Below, one piece after another: positions 29,106 through 38,744 of a DNA stretch of 61,285 bases. The stretch comes from Lachnospiraceae bacterium (GTDB lineage Bacteria > Bacillota > Clostridia > Lachnospirales > Lachnospiraceae), in NCBI GenBank assembly GCA_022510625.1, contig JAFLTD010000005.1:1-61285 (forward strand), in the 5' to 3' direction. The translations under genes were made by a program, and so were the position numbers. Numbering within the stretch: the first letter of the stretch is position 1; each line of letters opens with the position of its first letter. A model generated the notes under the pieces. The model ran no database searches. It saw nothing but the letters and a program-made list of their open reading frames with translations, and was not told where the DNA came from.

Positions 29106-30542
29106 ATGTATGACGTGATTATTATCGGAGCGGGAGTGTCCGGTGCGGCAGCAGCCCGCGAGTTATCCCGCTATCAGGCAAAAATTTGTGTCATCGACAA
29201 GGAGGAAGATGTCTGTTGCGGTACATCCAAGGCAAACAGTGCAATCGTGCACGCCGGGTATGATGCCGTGCCGGGGTCTCTCAAAGCGAAGCTGAATGTC
29301 CGTGGGAATGAGTTGATGGGAGGGCTTGCCAAGGAACTGGACTTTCCGTTTGAGCGGAGAGGTTCTCTCGTCTTATGCTTAAGCGAGGACGATATGTTCG
29401 GTCTGCAGGAATTATATGACAGAGGTGTGGCAAACGGCGTGAAGGATATGCGCATCTTATCGCGGGACGAAGTGCTTCGGATGGAGCCGAACGTTACGGA
29501 CAAAGTATATGCTGCCCTGTATGCGCCCACGGCGGGAATTGTCTGCCCCTTTGGGTTAAACATCGCACTTGCCGAAAACGCATGTGAGAACGGTGTGGAG
29601 TTTAAGTTTGATACGGAAGTTGAGGAAATCAGAAAACTGGATGAAGGGTATGAACTGGATACGAGCCGGGGTATATTGAGGGCAAAGTATGTCGTGAACG
29701 CCGCCGGAGTTTATGCGGACCGGTTTCATAACATGGTGAGCGACCGTAAGATTCACATTACCGCCAGGCGCGGGGATTACTGTCTTCTGGATAAGGAGAC
29801 GGGAGGTCACGTGGGCAGGACGATCTTTGCTTTGCCGGGCAAACTGGGCAAGGGTGTTTTGGTCACGCCGACGATCCACGGGAATCTTCTGGTCGGACCG
29901 ACAGCGGTTGATGTGGAAGATAAGGAGGCGGTCAATACAACCTCGGAAGGTTTGAAGCAGTTGCTTGAGAAGGCGGGAATAAGCGTGAAAAACATCCCGG
30001 CGAAACAGGTCATCACATCTTTTGCGGGTCTTCGTGCCCATGAGGACGGCGGTGATTTCATCATAGGAGAAGCGGAGGATGCAAAGGGGTTTATAGACTG
30101 TGCCGGCATCGAATCTCCTGGTATTGCAAGCTGTCCGGCAATCGGTGAGATGATCGCCGAGATTTTACGGGACAGGATGGGGCTGCAGAAGAAAGAGCAT
30201 TTTATTCCTACGAGAAGGGGCATCACGAATCCGAACGCGCTCAGCATGGAAGAGAGAAATGCCATGATCATAGAGAATCCCGCATACGGAAACATTGTCT
30301 GCCGGTGCGAGATGGTCACGGAGGGAGAGATCATAGATGCGATCAGGCGGCCTATCGGTGCGAAGTCTCTGGATGGCGTGAAGCGCAGGACGAGGGCGGG
30401 TATGGGACGATGTCAGTCCGGTTTCTGTGCGCCCAGAGTGATGGAGATTCTTGCACGGGAGTGTGGCGTAAGTATGTTTGACATCACGAAATCCGGAGGG
30501 GAATCGCAGCTTGTTGTCGGTACGAACAAAGATATGATATGA
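29106..30542 (+). CDS. FAD-dependent glycerol-3-phosphate dehydrogenase-like oxidoreductase (GlpA-like)
   Basis: A 478-residue flavoprotein. The N-terminal dinucleotide motif is YDVIIIGAGVSGAAAARELS, followed by a DAO-type fold (SAIVHAGYDAVPGSLKAKL). The C-terminus is a BFD-type [2Fe-2S] domain with cysteines in CRCE and CQSGFC, the CxC...CxxxxC pattern seen in GlpA of anaerobic dehydrogenases. Between glpK and a second flavoprotein this strongly suggests oxidation of glycerol 3-phosphate to dihydroxyacetone phosphate without oxygen. L-2-hydroxyglutarate-type dehydrogenases are also similar in the N-terminal domain. It overlaps the next frame at ATGA, although the preferred start of that gene is 12 bp further on. 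Confidence 0.88.
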   Translation: MYDVIIIGAGVSGAAAARELSRYQAKICVIDKEEDVCCGTSKANSAIVHAGYDAVPGSLKAKLNVRGNELMGGLAKELDFPFERRGSLVLCLSEDDMFGLQELYDRGVANGVKDMRILSRDEVLRMEPNVTDKVYAALYAPTAGIVCPFGLNIALAENACENGVEFKFDTEVEEIRKLDEGYELDTSRGILRAKYVVNAAGVYADRFHNMVSDRKIHITARRGDYCLLDKETGGHVGRTIFALPGKLGKGVLVTPTIHGNLLVGPTAVDVEDKEAVNTTSEGLKQLLEKAGISVKNIPAKQVITSFAGLRAHEDGGDFIIGEAEDAKGFIDCAGIESPGIASCPAIGEMIAEILRDRMGLQKKEHFIPTRRGITNPNALSMEERNAMIIENPAYGNIVCRCEMVTEGEIIDAIRRPIGAKSLDGVKRRTRAGMGRCQSGFCAPRVMEILARECGVSMFDITKSGGESQLVVGTNKDMI

Positions 30543-30553
30543 GGGATTGCAGC

Positions 30554-31852
30554 ATGAAAGATTATGATATTGTGATTATCGGCGGAGGTCCCGCGGGGCT
30601 TGCCGCGGCTGTTTCTGCCAAACAGCACGGAATAGACAGTATTCTCATTATAGAGAGGGACAGGGAACTGGGCGGCATTCTAAATCAATGCATTCACAAC
30701 GGTTTTGGACTTCACACATTTAAGGAGGAGCTGACAGGACCGGAGTATGCGGATCGGTTTATCCGGCAGGTGGATCAGCTGCAGATTGAATATAAGTTGA
30801 ACACGATGGTCATGGACATTGGTCCTGACAAAAGAGTGACGGCGATGAACAGGGAAGAGGGAATGTTTGAGATTCGGGCGAAGGCGGTGATTCTGGCAAT
30901 GGGATGCCGTGAGCGGCCAAGGGGTGCGCTCAACATACCGGGTTATCGCCCCGCCGGCATCTATTCCGCAGGTACGGCACAGAGGCTTGTGAACATGGAA
31001 GGATACATGCCGGGCAGGGAGGTCGTCATACTCGGTTCCGGCGATATCGGACTTATCATGGCAAGGCGTATGACTTTGGAGGGGGCTAAGGTCAAGGTAG
31101 TGGCGGAACTCATGCCCTATTCGGGCGGACTGAAGAGAAATATCGTGCAGTGTCTGGACGACTATGGGATTCCCCTGAAACTGAGCCATACCGTAGTGGA
31201 TATCAAGGGAAAAGAGAGGGTTGAAGGGGTCACTCTGGCGCAGGTTGATGAGAGGGGAACGCCGATTGCCGGAACGGAGGAATTCTACTCCTGCGACACA
31301 CTCTTGCTCTCTGTGGGATTGATACCGGAGAACGAGCTTTCGCGCGGCATGGGTGTGGAAATAGACCCTGTCACGTCGGGACCGAAAGTGAACGAGAGTC
31401 TTGAGACCAATATGGATGGAGTTTTTGCCTGCGGGAACGTGCTTCATGTCCATGATCTGGTAGATTATGTGTCTCAGGAGGCGGCAGCCGCTGGCAGGAA
31501 TGCTGCCGATTATGTAATAGATGCCAGGAATACGGACTCCTGTGTGCGGGCGGGAAGTGCGGAAGATGGCGGAGAACAGGAAATCGTACTGAAACCGGTA
31601 TCGGGCGTAAGATATACCGTTCCGTCCGTGATCCGTGCGGTGCATATGGACGAAGAACTGACGGTTCGATTCCGTGTGGACGACGTGTACCGCGACTGTT
31701 ATGTCAGCGCATATTTTGACGATGAGAGAGTGATTCGAAAGAGGCGTCAAATTGTAGCACCGGGCGAAATGGAAGAAGTGAAGCTGACGAGAGAGCAAAT
31801 CCTTCAACATCCTGATTTAAAAACAATAACGTTTACGGTTGAGGAGGCATAG
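30554..31852 (+). CDS. FAD-dependent pyridine nucleotide-disulfide oxidoreductase-like protein (partner of GlpA-like enzyme)
   Basis: A 432-residue flavoprotein with FAD motif YDIVIIGGGPAGLAAAVSA, a redox-active-like cysteine in GGILNQCIHNGFGLH, an NAD-binding motif VVILGSGDIGLIMARRM, and a late FAD motif GVFACGNVLHVHDLVDYVS. The C-terminal about 90 residues form an extra domain. In Firmicutes this gene follows the GlpA-like gene and precedes DUF1667, and the three are thought to form one electron-transfer complex. ATG 30539 overlaps the previous stop, but GAGGG at 30541-30545 favours ATG 30554. The electron acceptor is unknown. Confidence 0.87.
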   Translation: MKDYDIVIIGGGPAGLAAAVSAKQHGIDSILIIERDRELGGILNQCIHNGFGLHTFKEELTGPEYADRFIRQVDQLQIEYKLNTMVMDIGPDKRVTAMNREEGMFEIRAKAVILAMGCRERPRGALNIPGYRPAGIYSAGTAQRLVNMEGYMPGREVVILGSGDIGLIMARRMTLEGAKVKVVAELMPYSGGLKRNIVQCLDDYGIPLKLSHTVVDIKGKERVEGVTLAQVDERGTPIAGTEEFYSCDTLLLSVGLIPENELSRGMGVEIDPVTSGPKVNESLETNMDGVFACGNVLHVHDLVDYVSQEAAAAGRNAADYVIDARNTDSCVRAGSAEDGGEQEIVLKPVSGVRYTVPSVIRAVHMDEELTVRFRVDDVYRDCYVSAYFDDERVIRKRRQIVAPGEMEEVKLTREQILQHPDLKTITFTVEEA

Positions 31853-31855
31853 AGT

Positions 31856-32224
31856 ATGGAAGTAAAGAATTTGACCTGTATCAACTGTCCGATGGGGTGT
31901 GCCCTCACTGTCGAGATGAATGATGATGAGGTCTTAAGCGTCAGCGGCAATACCTGTAACCGCGGAGACGTATATGCCAGAAAAGAGATGACGAATCCAA
32001 CCAGAATCGTGACTTCCACGGTGAGAGTGTCGGACGGTAAGTCGGATATGGTATCGGTGAAGACAAGGGAAGATATTCCGAAAGGGAAAATATTTGAGTG
32101 TGTACAAGCACTTAAAGACGTGTGTGCTCAGGCTCCGATACGGATCGGGGACGTGATTGCCGCCAATATTGCGGACACCGGTATTGATATTATTGCCACA
32201 AGGAATGTTGACAAGGATCATTAA
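31856..32224 (+). CDS. DUF1667 domain-containing protein
   Basis: A 122-residue protein with N-terminal cysteines CINCPMGC and a further SGNTCNRGDVYA, the family pattern, which suggests a small Fe-S or metal site. DUF1667 genes regularly follow GlpA-like/flavoprotein pairs in Firmicutes. This one starts 3 bp after the flavoprotein stop, and the 5' AGGAGGCATAGAGT is its ribosome site. It probably acts as a small electron-transfer subunit. The function has not been demonstrated by anything visible here. Confidence 0.88.
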   Translation: MEVKNLTCINCPMGCALTVEMNDDEVLSVSGNTCNRGDVYARKEMTNPTRIVTSTVRVSDGKSDMVSVKTREDIPKGKIFECVQALKDVCAQAPIRIGDVIAANIADTGIDIIATRNVDKDH

Positions 32225-32276
32225 GGTATAACATGGCTTGTGAGTTTTCTGATTTGTAGAAGGCGCAGGGAAAATA

Positions 32277-32924
32277 ATGGCAGAGCAGGAATATTTTAAA
32301 AGTGCATTGTCCGATTTTACCCATGAAGCTGCCAGCGGCGGGGCTATACGGCATTTGGCGGATCTGGGCTATACGGCAAGACAGATTACCGAGAAGTTGA
32401 CTTACCCGACACCTTATGAGAGAGTACAAAAGACGGTCTGGAAGCATCTGATCGATACCGGAGTCGTGCTCACACAGGAGCCGGGAAGCGGCAGGCGGCG
32501 GGGCATGGCGACATACACGGTAACGCACGGTAAATACGGGAGAGCCAGTTTCAGGCTGGAACAGTCCCCTGTAGGCGACTCTGAGCCGATTCGATGGAAG
32601 GAGAGGCGTTACAGTGAGGATAAGTATGGAAGTCTGGCCGCTTATCTTACGGATAAGTGCAGTGAATGTGGTGAGGATCAGGCTTATATATCCTGCGACT
32701 TCGGTCTGTTAAGCAAGCGTGACAAGGAGAAATTTGATGCAGTTATGCAGGTGTTAAACGAGCGTCAGAAAGAGTACATATCGGGACTTCTCTGGGAGGA
32801 GCAGATCTGTTATCACAGGCTTGACGGACGTATGCGTGAGATCGTTGTCAAGCTGTATGCGCACGGATATTACAGGGGATATTGTTATTTTCTCAACTTG
32901 GGTGAAAAAATCGAAATTATATAA
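32277..32924 (+). CDS. conserved hypothetical protein, helix-turn-helix-like N-terminus
   Basis: A 215-residue protein that I do not recognise as a named family. The N-terminal third (SGGAIRHLADLGYTARQITEKL followed by VWKHLIDTGVVL) reads like a winged-helix region. The middle has a cysteine pair CSECG and a nearby CDF. The C-terminus is aromatic-rich (HGYYRGYCYFLNLG). No signal peptide or membrane segment is seen. It starts 52 bp after the glp cluster, behind GCAGGG, and may be co-transcribed with it. It could be a regulator, but this rests on weak resemblance. Confidence 0.6.
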   Translation: MAEQEYFKSALSDFTHEAASGGAIRHLADLGYTARQITEKLTYPTPYERVQKTVWKHLIDTGVVLTQEPGSGRRRGMATYTVTHGKYGRASFRLEQSPVGDSEPIRWKERRYSEDKYGSLAAYLTDKCSECGEDQAYISCDFGLLSKRDKEKFDAVMQVLNERQKEYISGLLWEEQICYHRLDGRMREIVVKLYAHGYYRGYCYFLNLGEKIEII

Positions 32925-32957
32925 ATTTCTATATAAACAGGGTATATTTTATCATTT

Positions 32958-33011
32958 GATGCAACTATGATGCAATTTGGTTACAACTTTGATGCAAGCG
33001 TATTTTATAAT
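32958..33011 (+). promoter_or_regulatory. four 11-bp direct repeats plus -10 box (activator-type promoter, copy 2)
   Basis: GATGCAA at 32958 and 32969, GTTACAA at 32980 and GATGCAA at 32991 form an exact 11-bp array. Exactly 8 bp after the last heptamer (ending 32997) comes a perfect TATAAT at 33006-33011, 68 bp before the pdaA start. No -35 box is present. The repeat number, period and distance to the -10 equal those of the array at 7574-7627. Confidence 0.72.
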
Positions 33012-33078
33012 GTGCGTACAGGGCAGAGTCAAGTGTATGAACGGCCCATACATTTCTATACGCAAGGAGAGTTGTACA

Positions 33079-34056
33079 ATGAACATCAGAAGGTGCACAG
33101 CAAATAGCGCGGTCGTTATTTTATCATTTTTTATGGCGGCTGCATTGATGGGATGTCAAAGTCAGACGAATACGGTAGAGCAGGGCGGACAAGCAGATGT
33201 GATGGTGCAGGCGCAAGCTTTGTCTCCTGAGCAGGAACTTGTGCTGCAGGCGGATGAGGATGCGGTGATTGCAGATAAGCGGCAGCAGACGGAATCCGGC
33301 GATGAAGAGAACGAGGAGATAAAACCCGAGAAACCACAGCCTCCGGAAGGCTGGGAGCTAGAGTTCGCCACGGAGGATTGGGGACTTTCTTTCGGAGAGC
33401 CGGGAACGCAGCCTTCGGGAAACGCTTCGGCACAGGATCTGGCATGGTATGACGCTTATTACGTCGGTGATGACAGTGAGAAAGTCATTTATCTCACATT
33501 TGACTGTGGTTACGAGAACGGCAACACGGGGCCGATTTTAGATGCTTTGCAAAAGCATAATGTACAGGCGACTTTTTTTGTCGTAGGCCATTTTCTGGAG
33601 TCGGCACCCGATATGGTGAGACGTATGGTGGAAGATGGGCATACGGTAGGTAATCATACATACCACCATCTTGATATGCCGACGATCTCTGACATGGAGA
33701 CTTTCAGGCGTGAAGTTGACGACGTGGCAGATTTGTTCCATGAGATTACAGGGGAGGAACTTTCCATGTATTATCGGCCGCCCCAGGGGAAGTGTAATAC
33801 AGAGAACCTTAAGATGGCGCAGGAACTTGGATATAACACGATTTTCTGGAGTCTTGCCTATGTTGACTGGAATCAGGATGACCAGCCGAGCCACGAAGAG
33901 GCATTTGATAAACTGACGTCCCGGATACATCCGGGAGCAATCGTGTTGCTGCATAATACGTCACAGACCAACGGTGAAATATTGGACGAGCTTCTGACAA
34001 AATGGGAGGAGATGGGTTACTCGTTTAAGCCGCTGTCCGAATTGACGAACCAATAA
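33079..34056 (+). CDS. pdaA: PdaA-like polysaccharide deacetylase lipoprotein (delta-lactam type)
   Basis: A 325-residue exported protein with a lipobox (MGC) after the signal peptide, then an acidic, proline-rich linker and a NodB deacetylase domain from about residue 133. The domain resembles B. subtilis PdaA, which makes muramic delta-lactam in spore cortex: YLTFDCGYENG, ATFFVVGHF, GNHTYHH, YYRPPQGK, FWSLAYVDWN and HPGAIVLLH. Catalytic D142 and metal histidines H193/H197 are present. The second aspartate of the usual TFDDG is Cys143, whereas B. subtilis PdaA has Asn. ATG 33079 follows AAGGAGAG; the longer in-frame start is not used. Its promoter carries four 11-bp repeats. Confidence 0.87.
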   Translation: MNIRRCTANSAVVILSFFMAAALMGCQSQTNTVEQGGQADVMVQAQALSPEQELVLQADEDAVIADKRQQTESGDEENEEIKPEKPQPPEGWELEFATEDWGLSFGEPGTQPSGNASAQDLAWYDAYYVGDDSEKVIYLTFDCGYENGNTGPILDALQKHNVQATFFVVGHFLESAPDMVRRMVEDGHTVGNHTYHHLDMPTISDMETFRREVDDVADLFHEITGEELSMYYRPPQGKCNTENLKMAQELGYNTIFWSLAYVDWNQDDQPSHEEAFDKLTSRIHPGAIVLLHNTSQTNGEILDELLTKWEEMGYSFKPLSELTNQ

Positions 34057-34062
34057 CATCTT

Positions 34063-34109
34063 AAGCACTGATTGTGTTTTCCGGCGAAACGGTGGACAAT
34101 CGGTGCTTT
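34063..34109 (+). terminator. terminator after pdaA
   Basis: AAGCACTGATTGT pairs with ACAATCGGTGCTT (one G-T pair in 13), with a loop of about 20 nt, followed by TCTATATT. It ends the pdaA transcript seven bases after the stop codon. Confidence 0.75.
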
Positions 34110-34191
34110 CTATATTATGATACTTATCAAGTGGAAAACAGTGGAAAATCAATGAATAAGCGTTTTTTGCAATAACGGAGGAACACTTGCG

Positions 34192-34884
34192 ATGCACAGA
34201 ATAGGAATCATCTCCGACACACATGGTCTGCTGCGCCCCGAGGTGGCCGGGGCGCTGAGAGAATGTGATGAGATTCTGCACGGTGGGGATATCAACAATG
34301 CGGAGATTCTGGACGAATTGAACGGCATTGCACCCACATATGCGGTGCGCGGCAACAATGACAAGGAGTGGGCTAAGGACATGGCGGAGACTGTCTCGGT
34401 TGAACTGCACGGTATTCGCTTCTTTATGGTCCACAATAAAAAGTATATCCCGTCGGATTTAACAGGCACAGATATCGTTATCTACGGTCACTCTCATAAA
34501 TATGAGGAAAAGTATGTTGACGGCATATTATGGATTAATCCGGGAAGCTGCGGCCCGAGAAGGTTCACGCAGCCTATCACGTTTGCACTGCTTGAGATTG
34601 AGGACGATCGGTCTTTCCGAGTGAACAAAATGGAGATAGCGCATCGGCCAAAAGAGCATGGTGTTTCAGGTACAAAGCACGATCGTATCAAGGATGAAAT
34701 GGAAGGCAGAGATATGAAGCGGATCATCAAGTCAGTGATGCGGGATACGGATAAGCAGATATCGGTGCCTGAAATCGCTGCCAAAAATAAAATCAGTGTG
34801 GATTTGGCGGAACAGATATGTCGTTTGTATTTGACGCATCCCGGCGTAAGTGCGGACGGAATTATGGGCAAGATGGGAATGTAA
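34192..34884 (+). CDS. YfcE/MJ0936-type metallophosphoesterase with C-terminal extension
   Basis: A 230-residue protein. Residues 1-158 form a calcineurin-like phosphoesterase with all metal motifs: SDTHG, HGGDI, RGNND, VHN and GHSHK. This is the small YfcE-type that hydrolyses phosphodiesters in vitro; physiological substrates are unclear. From about residue 165 a basic, helix-rich tail follows (KRIIKSVMRDTDKQISVPEI, then DLAEQICRLYLTHPG), which resembles a small winged-helix or helical domain. Family members are usually about 155-180 residues, so the tail is an addition. The BMP-type gene begins 3 bp after the stop, so the two are likely co-transcribed. Confidence 0.85.
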   Translation: MHRIGIISDTHGLLRPEVAGALRECDEILHGGDINNAEILDELNGIAPTYAVRGNNDKEWAKDMAETVSVELHGIRFFMVHNKKYIPSDLTGTDIVIYGHSHKYEEKYVDGILWINPGSCGPRRFTQPITFALLEIEDDRSFRVNKMEIAHRPKEHGVSGTKHDRIKDEMEGRDMKRIIKSVMRDTDKQISVPEIAAKNKISVDLAEQICRLYLTHPGVSADGIMGKMGM

Positions 34885-34887
34885 ATT

Positions 34888-35985
34888 ATGAAGAAAATAT
34901 TGGCCGTCGCATGCGGCATAATCATCATTATTATCATTGGAATTATTCAGATCAGTGTGCGGGAAACGGACACTGAGGTCACGCGGGAGCAGACCAAAGT
35001 AGGGTTTATATTAAACGGTACGATCGATGATCACAGTTGGGGGCAGGCACATTACGAGGGTATGGAGAAGTGTGCCGACAGTCTGAATCTGAAAGTCTTC
35101 TATCGGGAAAATGTTCCCACAGACGAGCGCTGCGGGGAATATATGGAAGAGCTGATCGATCAGGGATGCGAGATTATCATCTGTAATTCCTTCGGATTCG
35201 GAGAGTATGCGCTTGAAGTGGCAAAAGAGCATCGGGATATTTACTTTTTTCACGCAACAGGTGTGGCGGAGTCGGACAATCTTTCCACCTATTTCGGAAG
35301 AATCTATCAGATGCGTTACCTGAGCGGAATCGTGGCGGGACTGCAGACGGAGACCGACGAAATCGGTTATGTTGCCGCTTATCCCATTCCGGAGGTGAAC
35401 CGCGGTATCAATGCGTTTACTTTGGGTGTGCGGCGGGTCAACCCCGATGCGAAAGTCTATGTCGAGTGGACACAGTCCTGGACCGGAGATGAGGAGGCCG
35501 AACAGGCTACGGAAAAACTGCTTGCTGAGCATTCCGTTGATGTGCTCACCATACATACGGATACCAACAAGACGTTGGAGATGGCAGAGGAGAGAGGTAT
35601 CTGGTGTATTGGTTACAACATGGACAATGTGGAACTGTATCCAAACACGTTTCTGACAGCTCCGGTTTTTGAATGGGAGAACTTTTACGAGCCGCATATA
35701 CTGGAATGCCTGCAGGGGAAATTTGCCGGAAAGCATTACTGGGACGGTGCGGAGACGGGCATTGTTTCTCTGGCACCGTTAAGCCGGAACGTAAAACCGG
35801 GTATTCAGAAAGAGGTGGAGGAGGCAAATCAAAAATTCCTGTCGGGGACTTTTGATGTCTTCTACGGTCCGATCACGGATACCGACGGGTATATGCGTGT
35901 TGGGGAAATGGAGTGTATGACGGATACAGAGATGCTCAATGCATTTGACTGGTATGTTGAAGGTGTAGTGGCAGGTAGTGAGTAA
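34888..35985 (+). CDS. BMP family binding protein, membrane-anchored
   Basis: A 365-residue protein with an N-terminal hydrophobic anchor (about residues 3-22) and then a BMP/Med-type fold, as in nucleoside-binding lipoproteins PnrA/BmpA. KVGFILNGTIDDHSWGQAHYEG is the usual start, with IICNSFGFGEYALEVAKEHRD, GRIYQMRYLSGIVAG and IGYVAAYPIPEVNRGINAFTLG following. No proper lipobox is seen and no ABC permease or ATPase gene adjoins. The next gene is a hybrid histidine kinase, 33 bp downstream, so a sensory role in presenting a nucleoside-like ligand to that kinase is plausible, though inferred only from position. Confidence 0.85.
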   Translation: MKKILAVACGIIIIIIIGIIQISVRETDTEVTREQTKVGFILNGTIDDHSWGQAHYEGMEKCADSLNLKVFYRENVPTDERCGEYMEELIDQGCEIIICNSFGFGEYALEVAKEHRDIYFFHATGVAESDNLSTYFGRIYQMRYLSGIVAGLQTETDEIGYVAAYPIPEVNRGINAFTLGVRRVNPDAKVYVEWTQSWTGDEEAEQATEKLLAEHSVDVLTIHTDTNKTLEMAEERGIWCIGYNMDNVELYPNTFLTAPVFEWENFYEPHILECLQGKFAGKHYWDGAETGIVSLAPLSRNVKPGIQKEVEEANQKFLSGTFDVFYGPITDTDGYMRVGEMECMTDTEMLNAFDWYVEGVVAGSE

Positions 35986-36018
35986 TAGAATCGATGTGTG
36001 TGGAAGGCGTAGGGTTCT

Positions 36019-38613
36019 ATGAGAAAAGTATGGAGAACATGGATAGAAAGAAATAAAAAAATTACTGCAGGCATGCTGGTATTTATTGCAATATTGGGTG
36101 TGGTCGGACTATTAATGCATGACAGGATGAAGACACTGCTCAATTATTATGTGGAACAGCAGGCAGTGCGGCAGGCTCAGTTGCTGGCACAGACGACGGA
36201 AGGACAGTTCGCTGAGGAACTGCGGCAGCTCAAATGGACAGCGGACTACATACAGCACTATGAGGAGGAAAGACAGGATATAGTGGATGTTTTTGCCGCA
36301 CAGGAAGAGAATGTCTCCGTCGGGCTTCTGGAAAGGGACGGCAATGCGGTGTCCGGGATGGCGTTGGACTTCCTTGAGTTTGACGGTATCAGACGGTCCT
36401 TTCGCGGGGAGAGTGTCGTCAGCTACAGCAGAGATTACGGGCTATTGTTTACGGTTCCGGTCTACAGAGGCAAAAATGTAAGGTACGTATTATATAAGCT
36501 GTACGATGAAAGTCAGCTGTATGACAGGTTTGCCATCTCATGTTATGAGGGCGAGGGTAAGGCGATGATCATGGATATGCAAGAGCAGATTGTCATCCCT
36601 GTTGACAGCGGCGCGGGAGAGGCCAGCTATTTTCTGGAGGATCAAAGAATATACGCCGGGTTTTCTCAGGTAAGGGAGCAGCTGCAGGTCTTGACGGCGT
36701 CAGCAGTGTATGTGGAGACGGAGGATGATGATTATTTTCTCTTTTCATCCGAGATTGCCGACACGGATATGCTTTTGGTGGGAATAGTGCCGGAAAGTGT
36801 GGCGATGGAAGGGGTTTCCTATCTGATCGTGCTCGTTCTGTGGGTGTTCGGGCTGCTATTCATTGCGATTGTGGTCGGTATGTTCTATCTGTTTGGGGCG
36901 GAGGAGAAAGCAAGGGAGAGCGATGAACTTAGGGAAGCCAAAATGCTGGCCGAGAAAGCGAACAATGCCAAAAGTGATTTTCTTGCAAATATGTCCCATG
37001 AAATTCGGACTCCAATCAATGCGATTATGGGTATGAATGAGATGATCTTAAGGGAAGTTGAGCAGGATGAGGTCAGAGAATATTCGCAGAACATACAGCG
37101 GGCGAGTCAGAATCTTCTGTCGCTGATCAATGATATTCTGGATATCTCCAAAATCGAGTCGGGCAAGATGGAGATTATTGACAGGACTTATGAAGTGGCG
37201 GATCTGCTCAGCGACGTTATCAACATCGTGCATATTAAAGCGGAGGATAAGAATCTGTGGTTCCATGTCAACATCGACGAGGCGATACCGAGTGAACTGT
37301 GGGGTGACGGGACCCGTATTCGGCAGATATTAATTAATTTGTTAAACAATGCTGTCAAGTATACCAAGGAAGGTGGTTTGACCTTTTCCGTGAACAGAGA
37401 ACTCATGGAGGGGGATCGGGTTCTGCTCAAGATTAAGGTTTCTGATACGGGAATCGGTATCAGAAAACAGGACCTGCCCAAGCTTTTTCGCAATTTTGAA
37501 CGCCTCGACCCGGAGGAGAACCGGAATGTGGAGGGAACCGGCTTGGGTCTTGCCATCACTCATAGGCTGGTTGAACAGATGCAGGGATGCATCGACGTGG
37601 AGAGCGAGTATGGGGTGGGTTCGACTTTCACGGTATATCTGCCGCAGGGGATTATGAATGACAGTCCGATCGGGGATTTTCAAAAGAGATACCAAACGAC
37701 GATGAAGCAGGATACCTATCAATATCGGGAGAGTTTCATTGCACCGGATGCCAGAATACTGGTAGTAGACGATACACCTATGAATCTTTTTGTAATCGGT
37801 CAGCTGCTGAAGAAGACCCGTGTGCAGGTTGACACATGTGTAAGCGGAAAGGAATGTCTGTACATGGTTCAGAATGAGCATTACGATGTTATTCTGCTGG
37901 ATCATATGATGCCGGAAATGGACGGAATAGAGACGCTCAAGGTCCTGAAAGACATGTATAATCATAAGTGTCAGGATACTCCGGTCATTGCATTGACCGC
38001 CAACGCCATCGTTGGTGTGCGGGAAATGTATATGCGGGAGGGATTTTCTGATTATCTGAGTAAACCTGTCGAGGGAAGTGAACTGGAGAAGATGCTCAAA
38101 AAGTATATTCCTGTCGGGAAGCTTCAGATCGTCACAGAGGAAATTAAATCGGGACGGACAGGACAGAATTCGACCGGAGAATACATGGTAACGCAGGATT
38201 CTCAGGATAGTATGTATGTGTCGAATAGGTCAAGGTGGCTGGATGTCAAACTGGGAATTAAGTATTGTGCCGGCAGCGAGGAAGTATATATAGAAGCGCT
38301 TCGGGAGTTCTGTGATGGGGCTGACGGGGAGCAGGCGGTTTTGGATAAGCTGTATGAGAATGAGGACTGGGATAATTACACGATACAGATACATGGTCTG
38401 AAGTCCTCGGCACTTAGTGTAGGCGCAAGGAAATTGTCGGATGAAGCGGCCGGTCTGGAGCGGGCAGGTAAGGAACTTCAGAGAGAGGATAACATACACA
38501 GGGAGGATTTGATAAAATATATTAAGGAGTATCATATTAAAACCATGAAAATATATGATGATTCCATAGAGGAAGGAATACAATATCTCCGGGAACAAAG
38601 TATAGACGAATAA
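36019..38613 (+). CDS. hybrid sensor histidine kinase with receiver and HPt domains
   Basis: An 864-residue membrane sensor. It has helix 1 at about residues 14-33, an extracytoplasmic domain to about 265 and helix 2 near 268-292. HisKA follows with H327 ([14 protein letters not shown]), then HATPase with the G-box [12 protein letters not shown]. The receiver has D628 ([12 protein letters not shown]) and the C-terminal HPt has H792 ([14 protein letters not shown]). It therefore holds a complete internal phosphorelay apart from the final response regulator. That regulator may be the two-receiver protein encoded 131 bp downstream. The BMP-type binding protein encoded just upstream may deliver its ligand. 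Confidence 0.94.
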   Translation: MRKVWRTWIERNKKITAGMLVFIAILGVVGLLMHDRMKTLLNYYVEQQAVRQAQLLAQTTEGQFAEELRQLKWTADYIQHYEEERQDIVDVFAAQEENVSVGLLERDGNAVSGMALDFLEFDGIRRSFRGESVVSYSRDYGLLFTVPVYRGKNVRYVLYKLYDESQLYDRFAISCYEGEGKAMIMDMQEQIVIPVDSGAGEASYFLEDQRIYAGFSQVREQLQVLTASAVYVETEDDDYFLFSSEIADTDMLLVGIVPESVAMEGVSYLIVLVLWVFGLLFIAIVVGMFYLFGAEEKARESDELREAKMLAEKANNAKSDFLANMSHEIRTPINAIMGMNEMILREVEQDEVREYSQNIQRASQNLLSLINDILDISKIESGKMEIIDRTYEVADLLSDVINIVHIKAEDKNLWFHVNIDEAIPSELWGDGTRIRQILINLLNNAVKYTKEGGLTFSVNRELMEGDRVLLKIKVSDTGIGIRKQDLPKLFRNFERLDPEENRNVEGTGLGLAITHRLVEQMQGCIDVESEYGVGSTFTVYLPQGIMNDSPIGDFQKRYQTTMKQDTYQYRESFIAPDARILVVDDTPMNLFVIGQLLKKTRVQVDTCVSGKECLYMVQNEHYDVILLDHMMPEMDGIETLKVLKDMYNHKCQDTPVIALTANAIVGVREMYMREGFSDYLSKPVEGSELEKMLKKYIPVGKLQIVTEEIKSGRTGQNSTGEYMVTQDSQDSMYVSNRSRWLDVKLGIKYCAGSEEVYIEALREFCDGADGEQAVLDKLYENEDWDNYTIQIHGLKSSALSVGARKLSDEAAGLERAGKELQREDNIHREDLIKYIKEYHIKTMKIYDDSIEEGIQYLREQSIDE

Positions 38614-38643
38614 AATATAAATTCTTTCCGAAGAGGATAAAGC

Positions 38644-38672
38644 TTGCGAATTCATACAATATTTGGTATACT
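38644..38672 (+). promoter_or_regulatory. promoter of the two-receiver response regulator gene
   Basis: TTGCGA (38644-38649) and TATACT (38667-38672) are 17 bp apart, about 73 bp upstream of the ATG at 38745. The gene therefore has its own transcript in addition to any read-through from the kinase gene. Confidence 0.6.
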
Positions 38673-38744
38673 CATTACAATATTGCAAAACTGTGTACTA
38701 ATTTGTTATTGAACAAACGTAGATAGAACCGGGAGAGTAATAAC

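Noticed and set aside
30680-31810. 376-residue minus-strand ORF opposite the second glp flavoprotein
   Set aside because: It lies fully antisense to a gene with clear FAD and NAD motifs, has no ribosome site and has a His/Cys-rich composition typical of antisense frames.
38230-38688. 152-residue minus-strand ORF at the end of the HPt kinase gene
   Set aside because: Antisense to the HPt domain and running through the regulator promoter; hydrophobic composition comes from the complement of AT-rich sequence.
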